From RPQJ01 sp963707145 (GTDB taxonomy: Bacteria; Pseudomonadota; Gammaproteobacteria; Steroidobacterales; Steroidobacteraceae), in contig CAVPOQ010000008.1 of the NCBI GenBank assembly GCA_963707145.1, positions 868,001-932,000 on the forward strand: DNA of 64,000 nucleotides. The letters run 5' to 3'. The first letter of the stretch is position 1. Each line of letters starts with the position of its first letter. The notes beneath the pieces were generated by a model that did no database searches, was not told the DNA's origin, and saw only the letters and a list, made by a program, of their open reading frames with translations. The translations under genes and the position numbers were made by a program. This document shows positions 8,078 through 17,198 of the stretch, in pieces.

Positions 8078-8100
8078 TGTATATCATCCGGGGATATACA
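8078..8100 (+). promoter_or_regulatory. Palindromic operator of the toxin-antitoxin pair
   Basis: A perfect 8-bp inverted repeat, TGTATATC and GATATACA, is separated by 7 bp and ends immediately before the ATG at 8101. It is the AT-richest spot in the area and could also contain the -10 region. Its position suits binding by the downstream DNA-binding protein for autoregulation. That role is inferred. Confidence 0.7.
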
Positions 8101-8466
8101 ATGGCCGAGAAGGACGGCGGCCTGCGAACGCTGCTGGACTTGAGCGAGCAGGTCATCGATCAGGAGGATGGCTACTGGGTCAAGATCGAGGCGTGGGAAG
8201 TGGGCCGAAGTGACGACATCCCGCATGGGATTCGCTACTCGCTTACGCTGCACGCGCCGAGCGGCCAGCGCATCCTGGGCTACGACAATGCCCACGCGGT
8301 GCGGGTTCGCCGTGGTAGGTATGGAGGGCGACGGCTGCCATTCGACCACAAGCATCGCCATGCTGCCGATACGGGCGTCCCTTATGAGTTCAGGGATGCG
8401 CATCAGCTGCTGTCGGACTTCTTCGTCGAAGTCGATGCGGTTCTGAAGGAAGTGAAGTCGAAATGA
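8101..8466 (+). CDS. TumE-family (DUF6516) putative toxin
   Basis: A 121-residue protein of the DUF6516/TumE family, normally the first gene of a two-gene toxin-antitoxin module. The family core is visible: RILGYDNAHAV, a basic stretch, FDHKHRH, then YEFRDAHQLLSDFF with an acidic helix at the end. The toxic activity of this family is not something I can assign from sequence. I chose the ATG at 8101 because the earlier in-frame ATG at 8041 would translate the operator; however, the operator touches this ATG and leaves no room for a ribosome site, so the mRNA may be leaderless. The stop overlaps the antitoxin start (ATGA). Confidence 0.78.
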   Translation: MAEKDGGLRTLLDLSEQVIDQEDGYWVKIEAWEVGRSDDIPHGIRYSLTLHAPSGQRILGYDNAHAVRVRRGRYGGRRLPFDHKHRHAADTGVPYEFRDAHQLLSDFFVEVDAVLKEVKSK

Positions 8467-8810
8467 AGGTCATCAGGATCGGTATTGCGCCGCAGGCCAG
8501 GATTCGGGAGCGAATGCTGGCGATCGCTCGTGGCGAATTGAAGCCCAAGGCGTCGGATCCGAAGATCTGGTTCACGTCGATGCGTTCGCTTTCTCAGGTG
8601 CTGAGCGACGAGAACCGGGCGTTACTCGAGGTGATTCGTACGGCGAAGCCGGAATCGATCAGCGCGCTCGCAACCCTGACGGGACGCAAGCAGGGCAATC
8701 TGTCCCGGACGTTGAAGACCATGTCCCGCTACGGGCTCGTGAGATTGGTGCGGATCGACCGACAGGTGCGGCCGGTCGCCGACGCGGAGCGCTACCAGAT
8801 CGTGGCTTGA
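8463..8810 (+). CDS. HVO_A0114-like winged-helix DNA-binding protein, probable antitoxin of the TumE pair
   Basis: A 115-residue protein whose second half is a MarR-like winged helix: ALLEVIRTAKPESISALATL, then GRKQGNLSRTLKTMSRYGLV as the recognition helix and turn. Proteins of this type are the usual partners of TumE-family toxins and carry the DNA-binding function. Its ATG overlaps the toxin stop by 4 bp, so translation is coupled. It is the natural candidate to bind the palindrome at 8078-8100. The toxin-first order, with the antitoxin second, is typical for this family. Confidence 0.78.
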   Translation: MKVIRIGIAPQARIRERMLAIARGELKPKASDPKIWFTSMRSLSQVLSDENRALLEVIRTAKPESISALATLTGRKQGNLSRTLKTMSRYGLVRLVRIDRQVRPVADAERYQIVA

Positions 8811-8871
8811 TCGCGCGGCGCGCAACCGATCGCGCTAGAGTTTCCGCACCACCGTCCACGGGAGCCGCACC

Positions 8872-9303
8872 ATGTCCGTCAACGTCCTCTACACCACGCA
8901 CGCCATCGCCACCGGCGGCCGCAACGGCCACACGCGGTCCGCCGACGGCATCGTCGACGTCGACCTTTCGATTCCAAAGGCGATGGGCGGTCCGGGCCGC
9001 GCCGGCGCGACCACGCCCGAGGACCTGTTCGCCGCGGGCTACGCGGCCTGCTTCTGCAGCGCCGTCGAGTTCGTGGCCCGGCAGACGGGCCTGCGGCTCA
9101 GTTCGCTCGAGATCCGCGCCAACGTCGGGATCGGGCCGCGCGAGGCCGGTGGCTTCGGGCTGGTCGCCAGTCTCGCGGCGACGGTCGGCGGGCTTTCGCA
9201 GGCCGACGCCGAGAAGCTCGTGGCTGCGGCGCACCAGGTCTGCCCGTACTCGAACGCGACGCGCGGCAACATCGACGTCGGCCTCGAGGTCGCGGTGGTC
9301 TGA
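8872..9303 (+). CDS. ohr: Organic hydroperoxide resistance protein (Ohr, OsmC superfamily)
   Basis: A 143-residue thiol peroxidase that reduces organic hydroperoxides. The two catalytic cysteines sit in the family contexts YAACFCSAVEF (about residue 60) and VCPYSNATRGN (about residue 125), with the typical N-terminal VLYTTHAIATGGRNG. Length matches the family. A ribosome site (GGGAG) precedes the ATG. No OhrR regulator gene is adjacent. Confidence 0.93.
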   Translation: MSVNVLYTTHAIATGGRNGHTRSADGIVDVDLSIPKAMGGPGRAGATTPEDLFAAGYAACFCSAVEFVARQTGLRLSSLEIRANVGIGPREAGGFGLVASLAATVGGLSQADAEKLVAAAHQVCPYSNATRGNIDVGLEVAVV

Positions 9304-9394
9304 GCGGTCACGCTTGGCGTCATTGCCGGATCCGATGGGCCATGTCGTCGTCGGGCTGCCGTTGTCGCAAGCCCGCGAGGCCTTCGTCGACGGG

Positions 9395-10425
9395 TCAGCG
9401 AGCCGGGTCGTTCAACTGCGCATCGAAGAACGCAACGACGCTGGCATTCATGCTCGCGTGAAAGGCCTTGCGATCGAAGTTCCCCGGATCCGCGCAGACG
9501 CCCGGGGGCCTGAGAAGACCGCAAGGCGCGAGAAACGAGAAGTGGCCGGCGCCGGGCACTGAGTGAAACTCCGCTCGCGGGCCGAGTGCTTCGCGAACCA
9601 GCCGGGCGTTGCTGGCATACGGGACGTTGGCATCCTGGTCGGCGCTCCACAGCTGGACCGGCACGCGCACATTGCTCAACCCATCCGGTGCGAAGGTGAA
9701 CGCCAGGCCGGGTGCCGCGATCACCGCGGCCTTGATTCTCGCGTCCGGCAGGAAGGCTCCCGCGACGCTCGACGTCTCCGGCCTCAGCAGGGGCGAGTTC
9801 GCCTGCCGCAGCAGATCGCAGGCAAACTCGGGCGACTCGCGGCAGTGCGTGGCGATGGTGCGCAGGTCGGGTCGGGCTCCGATGGCGGTCAGGACGGTGA
9901 ATCCGCCCGCCGAGAACCCGAACGCGCCGACGCGTTGCGGGTCGATCCGGTCGCGGCCTTGCCAGGTGCCGAGCATGTGGTCGATCGGTGGCGCGGAGCT
10001 GCTGGTTGCGATCACCGAGCCAGGACTCCGAGCCCACGGCGCTCTGGTCTGAGTAGTTGTCGCCGGCATGCATCGGCGCGGCGGCCACGTAGCCGGCGCT
10101 GGCCAGGGCGAGGGCCAGGTCGGCGTGGCTCCCGGGTCCGCCGCCATTGCCGTGCGAGATGACCACCAGCGGCAGGTCCTGTCCGCGGATCGAGCCATCG
10201 GCCGCCACGTCCATCAGCAGTGGGCCCAGCAGCGTGGTCGGTCGGGGGCGGGCGTCGGTGGGATACCAGACGGCGATCGGGAACGACTCTCCGTCGGCGC
10301 CGGTCGCTCGAACCACCTGGAAGCCCACGGGGTGCTCGGTGCGCAGCGCGGTGAGGAGCGCGGCGGCCACGAGTCCGCCGACCAGCGACGGCCAAGGCGA
10401 TCAGGACACGCCGAATCCATTTCAC
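9395..10425 (-). pseudogene. Dienelactone-hydrolase-like alpha/beta hydrolase, two frameshifts
   Basis: The reading runs through three frames. A GTG at 10425 starts a signal-like helix (KWIRRVLIALAV). The frame changes near 10393 to continue with LVGGLVAAALLTALRTEH, a hydrolase N-terminus and VVISHGNGGGPG. It changes again near 9984 to IDHMLGTWQGRDRIDPQRVG, the nucleophile elbow GFSAGG, the acid (DQDANVPY) and the His (GAGHFSF). All catalytic elements of a secreted platelet-activating-factor-acetylhydrolase or dienelactone-hydrolase type enzyme are present across the frames. Two single-base corrections restore about 343 codons, so sequencing error is likelier than decay. Confidence 0.75.
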
Positions 10426-10567
10426 CGGCTCTCCCCAGTGGCACGCCACCGACACCGCGTGTCGCCGTGAGCGGATGGTAGCTGATGCGGCACGAGTGCC
10501 TCGCGAAGCTTGCGTGTGCTCATCCTGCCAGCCATGCTCCGCGCCCGCAGACAAATCGGGGGTCGAC

Positions 10568-12621
10568 ATGACGTTCCGCCGCGCAGCCGTCGTCATCCTC
10601 CTGCCGCGAGCGCCGCGAGCGCCGCCATTGCGGCCGTTGCCGCGCCGGTTCCCAAGGACCAGCTGATGCAGCCGCCGCCGGACGCACAGCACTACGTCAT
10701 CGTTTCGGAGAGCAACACGCACGGCAGCGAATGGCGCTGGAAGACGGCTGACGGGGCGATCGCCTTCCGCAAGTCGCAGGACCTGCGCGGCTGGATCACC
10801 GAGATCGACGGCAAGGTGCGGCTCGACGCCGCCGGCAAGCCGGTCGAACTCGAGGTTCGCGGCGTGACGGATTACGGTGATGCGGCCGAGGTGTTCCGCG
10901 TCACGGACGGCACGGCCTCCTGGGACAGCGGCGCCGACCGGGGCCAGGCGGCCGCCGGCGACGCGTTCTACCTTTCGAGGGGTGGCCCCTCGTCGATGAG
11001 GGGCTTGTTCGTCGAGCGGCTGCTTGCCGACGACGACGGCGTGATGAAGCTGCTGCCCGCCGGCACCGCCCGGCTGACCAAGGGCCCGACCGTCACGCTG
11101 GACGGCAAGCACGGCAAGGTCGAGGCGCAACTGGTGTTCGTCGAAGGGCTGACCGCCGAGCCGGCACCGTTCTGGGTCGATGCAGCGGGCAGGCACTTCG
11201 CGACCCTCGGCTGGCTGGGCCTGTTTCGCGAGGGCTACGAGCAGCATCTGCCGACGCTGCGCAAGATGCAGGACGAAGGGATGATCGCCGCGACCCGGGC
11301 GATCGGCGCCCGCTTCCTCACAGAGGCGGCCCGTGCACCGGTCGTGATCGAAAACGTCAGGATGTTCGACGCCGACGCTGGACGCTTCGTCGAGGGCATG
11401 TCGGTCATGGCGAGCGGTGGCAGGATCACGGCGGTCGCGCCGACCGCCGCCTTCACTGCGCCCGCCGACGTGCGCCGCATCGACGGCAGCGGCAGGACGC
11501 TCGTGCCCGGCCTGTGGGACAGCCACAAGCATTTCGACAACGAATACGACCTGCTCGCCAACGTCGCAACCGGGATGACGTCGATCCGCAGCCCGGGCAA
11601 CCAGATCGACGACACGCTGCGGGTCCAGCGGCGCCGTGCGGCCGGCGAGATCGTCGCGCCGGAGTCGTTCGTCGCCGTGATCGTCGACCGCAAGGACCCG
11701 CTGTCCGCGCAGAGTGCCGAACTGGTGTCCAGCGAGGCCGAGTCGCTCGCCGCGGTGCGCAAGATCAAGGACGCCGGCATGTGGGGCGTCAAGTTCTACA
11801 CCTCGATGAACCCGGCTTGGATCGCTCCGGCAGCGGCCGAGGCACATCGCCTCGGACTGCGCGTGCTCGGCCACGTGCCGGCCGGGATGCGGCCGCTCGA
11901 GGCGGTCCACGCCGGCTACGACGAGCTGACCCACATCAATTTCGTGCTGATGCAGGTGATGCCGCAGTCGGTGGTCGACGTCGCCAATACCGCGGCGCGC
12001 TTCGAGGGACCAGCCGAATTCGGACGCACGGTCGATCTCAACAGCCCGGCGATGAAAGCGTTCGTTGCCGAGCTGGCCGAACGCAGGATCTGGGTGGATC
12101 CGACGATGGTCGTTTTCGAACGCTCGTTCACCCACGACACGCCCGAGCTCGGTTACACCTATGCGCCTTTCGCGGGGATCCTCCCGGTGGTGTTCGAGCG
12201 AGGGCTGGCGGAGGGCGGTTACCCGCTGTTCGGCAAGGTGACGCGCGCGGACATGCGCGAGAGCTACGCGAAGATCGTCCAGCTGGTCGGCCGGCTGCAC
12301 GAGGCGGGTGTGCCGATCGTCGCCGGCACCGACGGCTGGGGCCTCGAGCTGGTGCGCGAGATCGAGATCTACCAGCAGGCCGGGATGAGCGCGGCCGAGG
12401 CGCTGCAGACCGCGACGATCAATCCGGCACGGCTGGTCGGCGCCGCCAATCGCACCGGCTCGATCGCGATCGGCAAGGAGGCCGACATGGTGCTGGTGGC
12501 CGGCGACGTGTCGAGCGATCTCGGTGCGCTGCGGCGCGTGGTGACGGTGGTCAGCGACGGCTACGTCATGGATGGCGATGCGCTGCGCACCGCCGCAGGA
12601 TTTTCGGGCATGCCCAGATAG
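10568..12621 (+). CDS. Exported metal-dependent amidohydrolase
   Basis: A protein of roughly 680 residues. The C-terminal half is an amidohydrolase-fold hydrolase: GRTLVPGLWDSHKHF supplies the first metal histidines, WGVKFYTS a possible carboxylated lysine, LGHVPAG and LTHIN the next histidines, and AGTDGWG the catalytic Asp. It ends in the typical NPARLVGAANRTGSIAIGKE. The N-terminal 250 residues match no domain I recognise. The natural start seems to be the ATG at 10568 (MTFRRAAVVILL, a signal peptide), but this frame shifts near 10600 into the main frame, which continues AASAAIAAVAAPVPKD. Alternative starts in the main frame are 10510 or 10666. Substrate unknown. Confidence 0.78.
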
Positions 12622-12698
12622 GGCGGAGCAGATCGTCGCAGTACGTCGACGATACCGCGAGCCGCCGGGTCTGATGACCGTGAGACCATCCGGACGAC

Positions 12699-12977
12699 AT
12701 GACACCGCGTGACCCTTTGGATCCGAAGACGGTCGACGAGTTGTACGGCCTCGAGCCGGTGCTCGAGCCGGGCGCGGGTGAGCCGGCCGCGCTCGGCGAG
12801 TTCGTCACCGTGCAGTGTCCGTACTGCGGGGAGGCCTTCGAAACGGCAGTGGACCTGTCCGCGGGGTCGTTCCAGTACGTGGAGGACTGCCAGGTCTGCT
12901 GCCAGCCGATCGAGCTTTTCGGTGAGGTGGATGAGGATGGGCAACTCCTCGGGCTAACCGCGAATCGCTCGGGGTGA
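12699..12977 (+). CDS. CPXCG-motif cysteine-rich protein
   Basis: A 92-residue protein of the CPXCG family, small proteins of unknown function common in gammaproteobacteria. It has a CPYCGE motif and a second pair in EDCQVCCQPIE, together a probable zinc site, plus an acidic C-terminus. It precedes the glycosylase gene in the same orientation with a 24-bp gap, so the two may be co-transcribed. Confidence 0.85.
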   Translation: MTPRDPLDPKTVDELYGLEPVLEPGAGEPAALGEFVTVQCPYCGEAFETAVDLSAGSFQYVEDCQVCCQPIELFGEVDEDGQLLGLTANRSG

Positions 12978-13001
12978 GCGCGGGGCCGGGAGAACCTGGG
13001 C

Positions 13002-13511
13002 ATGCACTCTGAAGGATTCCCGCCGGTCGCGGATCCGCGTGCACGCGTGCTGGTGCTCGGCTCGTTGCCGGGACCGGTGTCGCTGCGCGAGCGGCAGTAC
13101 TACGCGCAGCCGCGCAACGCGTTCTGGCGGATCATGGGGGTGCTGTTCGGTGCGGCGCAGGAGCGTCCTTACGAGGACCGGCTGCGGAGTCTGCTGCGGC
13201 ACCGCGTGGCGCTATGGGACGTGTGTGCATCGGCGGATCGACCGGGTGCGCTCGATGCGGCGATCCGACGGGCGTCGGTGGTGCCGAATGATCTCGCGAC
13301 ATTCTTCGTGACGCATCGCGAGCTGCGCCTGGTCTGTTTCAATGGGCAGGCGGCGGCGGAACTGTATCGGCGGCGCGTGCTGCCCGGTCTTCCGGCGGAG
13401 CTGCAGGTGCTGCGATACGAGGTGCTGCCATCGACGAGTCCCGCGTATGCCGCGATGACGTTCGAGCGGAAGCTCGAGCGATGGAGGATCGTGCGAGAGG
13501 CGGCTCGGTAA
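13002..13511 (+). CDS. DNA-deoxyinosine (hypoxanthine) glycosylase, uracil-DNA-glycosylase superfamily
   Basis: A 169-residue enzyme predicted to remove deaminated adenine from DNA in base-excision repair. The family pattern is clear: VLVLGSLPGPVSLRERQYYA (active-site loop), PRNAFWRIMG, ALWDVCASADR and the C-terminal LPSTSPAYAA. Length fits the deoxyinosine-glycosylase family. It acts in the cytoplasm. Confidence 0.85.
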   Translation: MHSEGFPPVADPRARVLVLGSLPGPVSLRERQYYAQPRNAFWRIMGVLFGAAQERPYEDRLRSLLRHRVALWDVCASADRPGALDAAIRRASVVPNDLATFFVTHRELRLVCFNGQAAAELYRRRVLPGLPAELQVLRYEVLPSTSPAYAAMTFERKLERWRIVREAAR

Positions 13512-13608
13512 TGGCGAACAGCCGGGTGGAGGGCATCATCGAAACCGTCAGGATCAACAGCGCGCGGGGGGCGGCGTGATCCTCGTCACTGCCTCGGCGT
13601 GGCGAGGG

Positions 13609-14717
13609 ATGCTGAAGATCCTCCTGCCGATCGTCCTCGCGTCACTCCTCGTGGCCTGTGGCACCAGCGACGAGAATGCCGCTGCTGCGAAGTCCGAGAA
13701 GGTCCTGCACGTCTACAACTGGGCCGACTACATCGCCGAGTCGACGATCCGGGACTTCGAGGCGCGGACCGGCATCAAGGTCGTCTACGACGTCTACGAC
13801 GCGAGCGAGGTGCTCGAGACCAAGCTGCTGACCGGACGCTCGGGCTACGACGTCATCGTGCCCTCCGGCGCGCTGACCTACCGGCTGATCCAGGCCGGTG
13901 CGATCCGGAAGCTCGACAAGTCGAAGCTCGGTAACCTCGGCAACCTGGATCCGCAGATCATGCAGCTCGTGTCGGCCAACGACCCGGGCAACGAGCACGG
14001 CGTGCCCTATCTGCGGGGAACGACGAGCCTCGGCTACAACCCGGAGATGGTCGAGAAGGTGCTCGGCACCCGGACGATCGACAGCCTGGCCGCGATCTTC
14101 GATCCGGCGACGGCTGCGAAGCTCGCGGAATGCGGGATCACGTGGCTGGACGCACCGGCCGACATGTTCCAGCTCGCGTTCATCTACCTGGGCCTCGATG
14201 CCAACAGCCACCGGCCCGAAGACCTTGCGGCCGCGGAGGCGCTGCTGACGCGCGTGCGGCCGTACGTTCGCTACTTCCACTCATCGCAGTACCTGAACGA
14301 TCTCGCGAGCGGCGAGGTCTGCCTCTCCGTGGGCTGGAGCGGTGGGATCGAGCAGGCACGCCAGCGTGGTGCCCAGGCGGCGGCGCCGGTCGAGGTGACG
14401 CACGTGATCCCGAAGGAGGGCGCGCCGCTATGGTGCGACATGGTCGCGATACCGGCCGACGCGCCGCATCCGGAGAACGCCTACCTGTTCCTCGACTACC
14501 TGATGGAGCCGCAAGTCATCGCCGACATCACGAACACGGTGGGGCAGGCGAACGGCAATCCGCCTCGCTGCCGTACGTCGCAGAGGCCGTCCGCAACGAT
14601 CCCTCCATTTACCCGTCGGAGGAGGTGTACCGGCGACTGACGATCGACCGGTCCTGGTCGCCCGAGCAGATGCACGCGGTCAATCGTGTGTGGACGAGGA
14701 TCAAAACGGCGCGGTGA
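13609..14717 (+). pseudogene. potF: Polyamine (spermidine/putrescine) ABC-transporter binding lipoprotein, frameshifted near its C-terminus
   Basis: A PotF/PotD-type solute-binding protein. The ATG at 13609 opens a lipoprotein signal (lipobox LVACG) and mature sequence HVYNWADYIAESTI, YDVIVPSG and GTTSLGYNP, all typical of the family; a GTG at 13576 is less likely. After NTVGQANGN the frame runs off, but the expected end (SLPYVAEAVRNDPSIYPSEE to TRIKTAR) continues in another frame to 14717. One missing base near 14565 explains this. No permease or ATPase genes are adjacent, so it is an orphan binding protein, which could serve a remote transporter. Confidence 0.82.
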
Positions 14718-14742
14718 CCTACGCCGGCCCCAGAAACGCACG

Positions 14743-14771
14743 GGCCGAGCGCTTCGCTACGGCGCTCGGCC
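14743..14771. terminator. Strong GC hairpin after the PotF-like gene
   Basis: GGCCGAGCGC and GCGCTCGGCC form a perfect 10-bp stem with a 9-base loop, 25 bp after the stop codon at 14717. No T run follows on either strand, so intrinsic termination is uncertain. Confidence 0.5.
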
Positions 14772-15092
14772 TCGGTGCTGGCTCATACCCGCCGGGGCGT
14801 CGTGCCGACGGCGACAGTGTCGCCACTCTATCGGCCCGTCCCGGCACCCCTTGCGGCGGGGGACCTCCAGCAGGGGAGAAACCTGCAGTCCGAACCGCCC
14901 GGGCCTCGTGCGGTCGGCGGCCAGCAGGCACCGACGCTCGGGGCTCAATTTCTTTGTACGCCCGGCAGGGGCGGCGCAACAGCTCCGGATCTACGTACGC
15001 TGGTTGCACTAGGCGAAGACGCAAGTCGTACAAAGCCCAGGCCCGGACGAAGTTCATGGCAGGAGCCGCCGAGCGAGCGGCACCGGGCGCAG
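14772..15092. other. Intergenic region without a recognisable gene
   Basis: About 320 bp between the hairpin after the PotF-like gene and the convergent ferredoxin gene. Open frames here are short and have no recognisable protein pattern. I see no tRNA-like fold or repeat. Confidence 0.5.
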
Positions 15093-16403
15093 TCACATCG
15101 TCAGCACGTCCCCCTTGCCCGACCTGGCTGCACCGGCTGCGACGGCGGACAGGAACCGCGAGCGCAGCGCGTCCGACATCAACGCCTTCTTCACCGGGGT
15201 CAGGCGCAGGAAGCCGCCGACGATGCCGCGCATCGCCTTGTGCGAAAGGCGACCCGGATCGTCGAACAGCTGGTACTGGAGCGTGCCTCGCTCCAGGCAC
15301 TGCAGGATGACCCGCTCGAAGGTCGTCTCGGGGTGGATCACGTGCTGCTCGCGCTTGCGCATCTCGATGGCATCGGGTTCGCAGACGAGACTGCACACGC
15401 CGCAGCCGATGCAGGCCGCCTCGTCGATCTGTGGCATGAACATCCGCTTGCTGCTCGCCGTCTTCGGCTCCGGAACGAGGGTGATGGCGGAGACGTGGCA
15501 CGCACGCGCGCACTTCTGGCAGCCGTTGCAGTCCTCCATGTCGACGTGCGGCACCAGCGTCGAGGAGACGATCGCGTTGGGATACCCGTGCTTGTTGATG
15601 CCCTCCATGACCCCGCAGCAGCAGCCGCAGCAGTGGCACAGGAACGACGGGTGGTTCCGCACGTTGTCTGCGGAAAGAACCAGCCTGAGGTCCTTCGAGC
15701 GCTGCACGATGTCCTTCATCTCCGACCTGGAGATCTCGCGCGCCATGCCGTGACGCACGAGGTACTGGGCGCCCCGTCCGAAGCTGGTGCAGGTCTCGAG
15801 CGGTACCTTGCAGACCTGCTGGCCGGCGTGGTGCTTCTTGTGCCGGCACGAGCACACGCCGACCGAGAAATGCTGTTCCTCGTCGATCAGCCGGTCGACC
15901 CGTTCGTAGTCGAGGATTTCCACGTGGTCGCCCAGGTGCTCGAGGTGCGGCACGACCCGCTCGACCGACACCTGCTCGCCATTCCTGAAGTTGGCGCCGA
16001 AGAAGGCGCCGTCCTCGAGGTATTCGACGAACAGTTTCGAGAGCTTGCCGATGTCCGGGTCGGAACCCCGCATCCGCATCATCGTGAACTCGAAGATGCC
16101 GATCACGAACGGCGCCGGCATGTAGTGGTAGGTCCCGCCGAGGTTGAGGTCTACCACCAGGCCCTTGTCGGCCAGCCTGGCTAGCAACGGCTCGAGCTCC
16201 GCAGGGTCCTTGCCCGCCAGCGTCGCGATCCGCTCGACCCTGGCGAGCGTGAACGGCATCTTCACGATCAGCTCGGCCTCTTCGGGCGAGTACAGCTCGT
16301 GCAGCATCGCGTGGAAGGCCTCGGTCTGGGGCGTGCGAACCGTCAGGCTGTCGATCTTGTCGCCCAGCGCGCCGTAGACGTCCTTCGCGACCATGTGTCC
16401 CAT
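15093..16403 (-). CDS. 4Fe-4S dicluster ferredoxin-type protein with Cys-rich CHCCGCCC centre
   Basis: A 436-residue iron-sulphur protein. The N-terminal 110 residues look like a winged-helix region (YSPEEAELIVKMPFT and DKGLVVDL). The middle has SVGVCSCRHKK and an unusual CHCCGCCCGVMEGINKHG. Two clusters follow: CNGCQKCARACHVSAI and CIGCGVCSLVCEPDAIEM. Members of this family accompany anaerobic or fumarate-type redox chains, but the partner is unknown. Adjacent genes do not suggest a pathway. Confidence 0.8.
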   Translation of the reverse strand: MGHMVAKDVYGALGDKIDSLTVRTPQTEAFHAMLHELYSPEEAELIVKMPFTLARVERIATLAGKDPAELEPLLARLADKGLVVDLNLGGTYHYMPAPFVIGIFEFTMMRMRGSDPDIGKLSKLFVEYLEDGAFFGANFRNGEQVSVERVVPHLEHLGDHVEILDYERVDRLIDEEQHFSVGVCSCRHKKHHAGQQVCKVPLETCTSFGRGAQYLVRHGMAREISRSEMKDIVQRSKDLRLVLSADNVRNHPSFLCHCCGCCCGVMEGINKHGYPNAIVSSTLVPHVDMEDCNGCQKCARACHVSAITLVPEPKTASSKRMFMPQIDEAACIGCGVCSLVCEPDAIEMRKREQHVIHPETTFERVILQCLERGTLQYQLFDDPGRLSHKAMRGIVGGFLRLTPVKKALMSDALRSRFLSAVAAGAARSGKGDVLTM

Positions 16404-16552
16404 GACGCTGTTACCTCTTCGGCGGCCACCCGCCGCAGGTCCTTCCTGTCACCCGGAGGTGGCGAGTGGAATAGGTACAAGTAGCCGATGGACGCTCCGA
16501 GTTCCCGCGTGCTCCGAATGAGAATCAGTCGCCACTCGTCGGCCGGCCAGGA

Positions 16553-16759
16553 TCAGCTCACCGGCTCGTGCGGGTCACGCGGGAAGTGACGGTTCACCCA
16601 CTCACGGGTGTCCTTGTCGTACGCCAGCACGATCTCGCTGTTTGTGCCGTAGGCCGCCGTGAGCCAGGCGGCCCTGGTGACCGTTTGACCGTCGGCGTGG
16701 AGTGCCTCGGCGATCGGGTCGCCACGCAGCCAGTCGGGGAGGTCGTGTGAGCGGGACAT
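16553..16759 (-). CDS. Small conserved-looking hypothetical protein (68 aa)
   Basis: The 68 residues start MSRSHDLPDWLRGDPIAEAL and continue with balanced composition, including AYGTNSEIVLAYDKDTREW. It starts 3 bp after the end of the EamA remnant on the same strand. I do not recognise the family. Composition argues for a real gene. Confidence 0.5.
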   Translation of the reverse strand: MSRSHDLPDWLRGDPIAEALHADGQTVTRAAWLTAAYGTNSEIVLAYDKDTREWVNRHFPRDPHEPVS

Positions 16760-16762
16760 TGG

Positions 16763-17000
16763 CTACCTCTCGCGTGGGTTCAGCCTGCGCGCGTGCAGCA
16801 CCAGCGCGATGCCGGCGAGGGTCATCAGGGTCGCGCCGGTCCAGTGCGGCGCCGGAGACGAGCCGGATCACCGTGAAGGTGGCGGGATCGATCGGGGTGG
16901 TATCGAGCGCCTGGCGACAGAGAATCGAGTTCGCCGCGAAGGCCGTCATCGTGAGCGCCGTCAACGTCGCCAGGCGCCCGTCACGAACGGCAGCGACCAT
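16763..17000 (-). pseudogene. EamA-family (DMT) transporter remnant with a large internal deletion
   Basis: The first 45 residues (LTALTMTAFAANSILCR, then IDPATFTVIRLVSGA) are the standard first helices of an EamA drug/metabolite transporter. Right after SGA the next frame reads WTGATLMTLAGIALVLHA then RRLNPRER and stop, which is the end of the tenth helix. Nearly all of the middle, about 200 residues, is missing. The ATG overlaps the stop of the preceding 64-residue gene (TGATG). Confidence 0.78.
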
Positions 17001-17194
17001 CAGGAACTCTGCGGCGTCTGGTCCGGGCGGCGCGGTCTCAAGGCACCGCTTTGGTAGGCGAGTTCCAGCGCTGACTTGAGCCAGGCGAGGCGCTGCTCGG
17101 GCGTACGGCGCTCGAACGACCAGCGACGCAGGGCCTCCGCATCCTCGAAGGTGCCCCAGGCGCTCGGCTCCTGGTTCGGTTTGAAGGTCTTCAT
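17000..17194 (-). CDS. Small hypothetical protein (64 aa) paired with the nucleotidyltransferase
   Basis: The 64 residues include SAWGTFEDAEALRRWSFERR then TPEQRLAWLKSALELAYQSG, a helical pattern often seen beside nucleotidyltransferase genes. It starts 4 bp after the nucleotidyltransferase stop, so the two are probably translated together. It could be the partner of a toxin-antitoxin-like pair; that is inference. Confidence 0.65.
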   Translation of the reverse strand: MKTFKPNQEPSAWGTFEDAEALRRWSFERRTPEQRLAWLKSALELAYQSGALRPRRPDQTPQSS

Positions 17195-17198
17195 TTCC

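Noticed and set aside
10012..12705. Minus-strand open frame of about 900 codons
   Set aside because: Opposite the amidohydrolase gene; composition is typical of an antisense shadow. Only its first bases overlap the real signal region of the hydrolase at 9395-10425.
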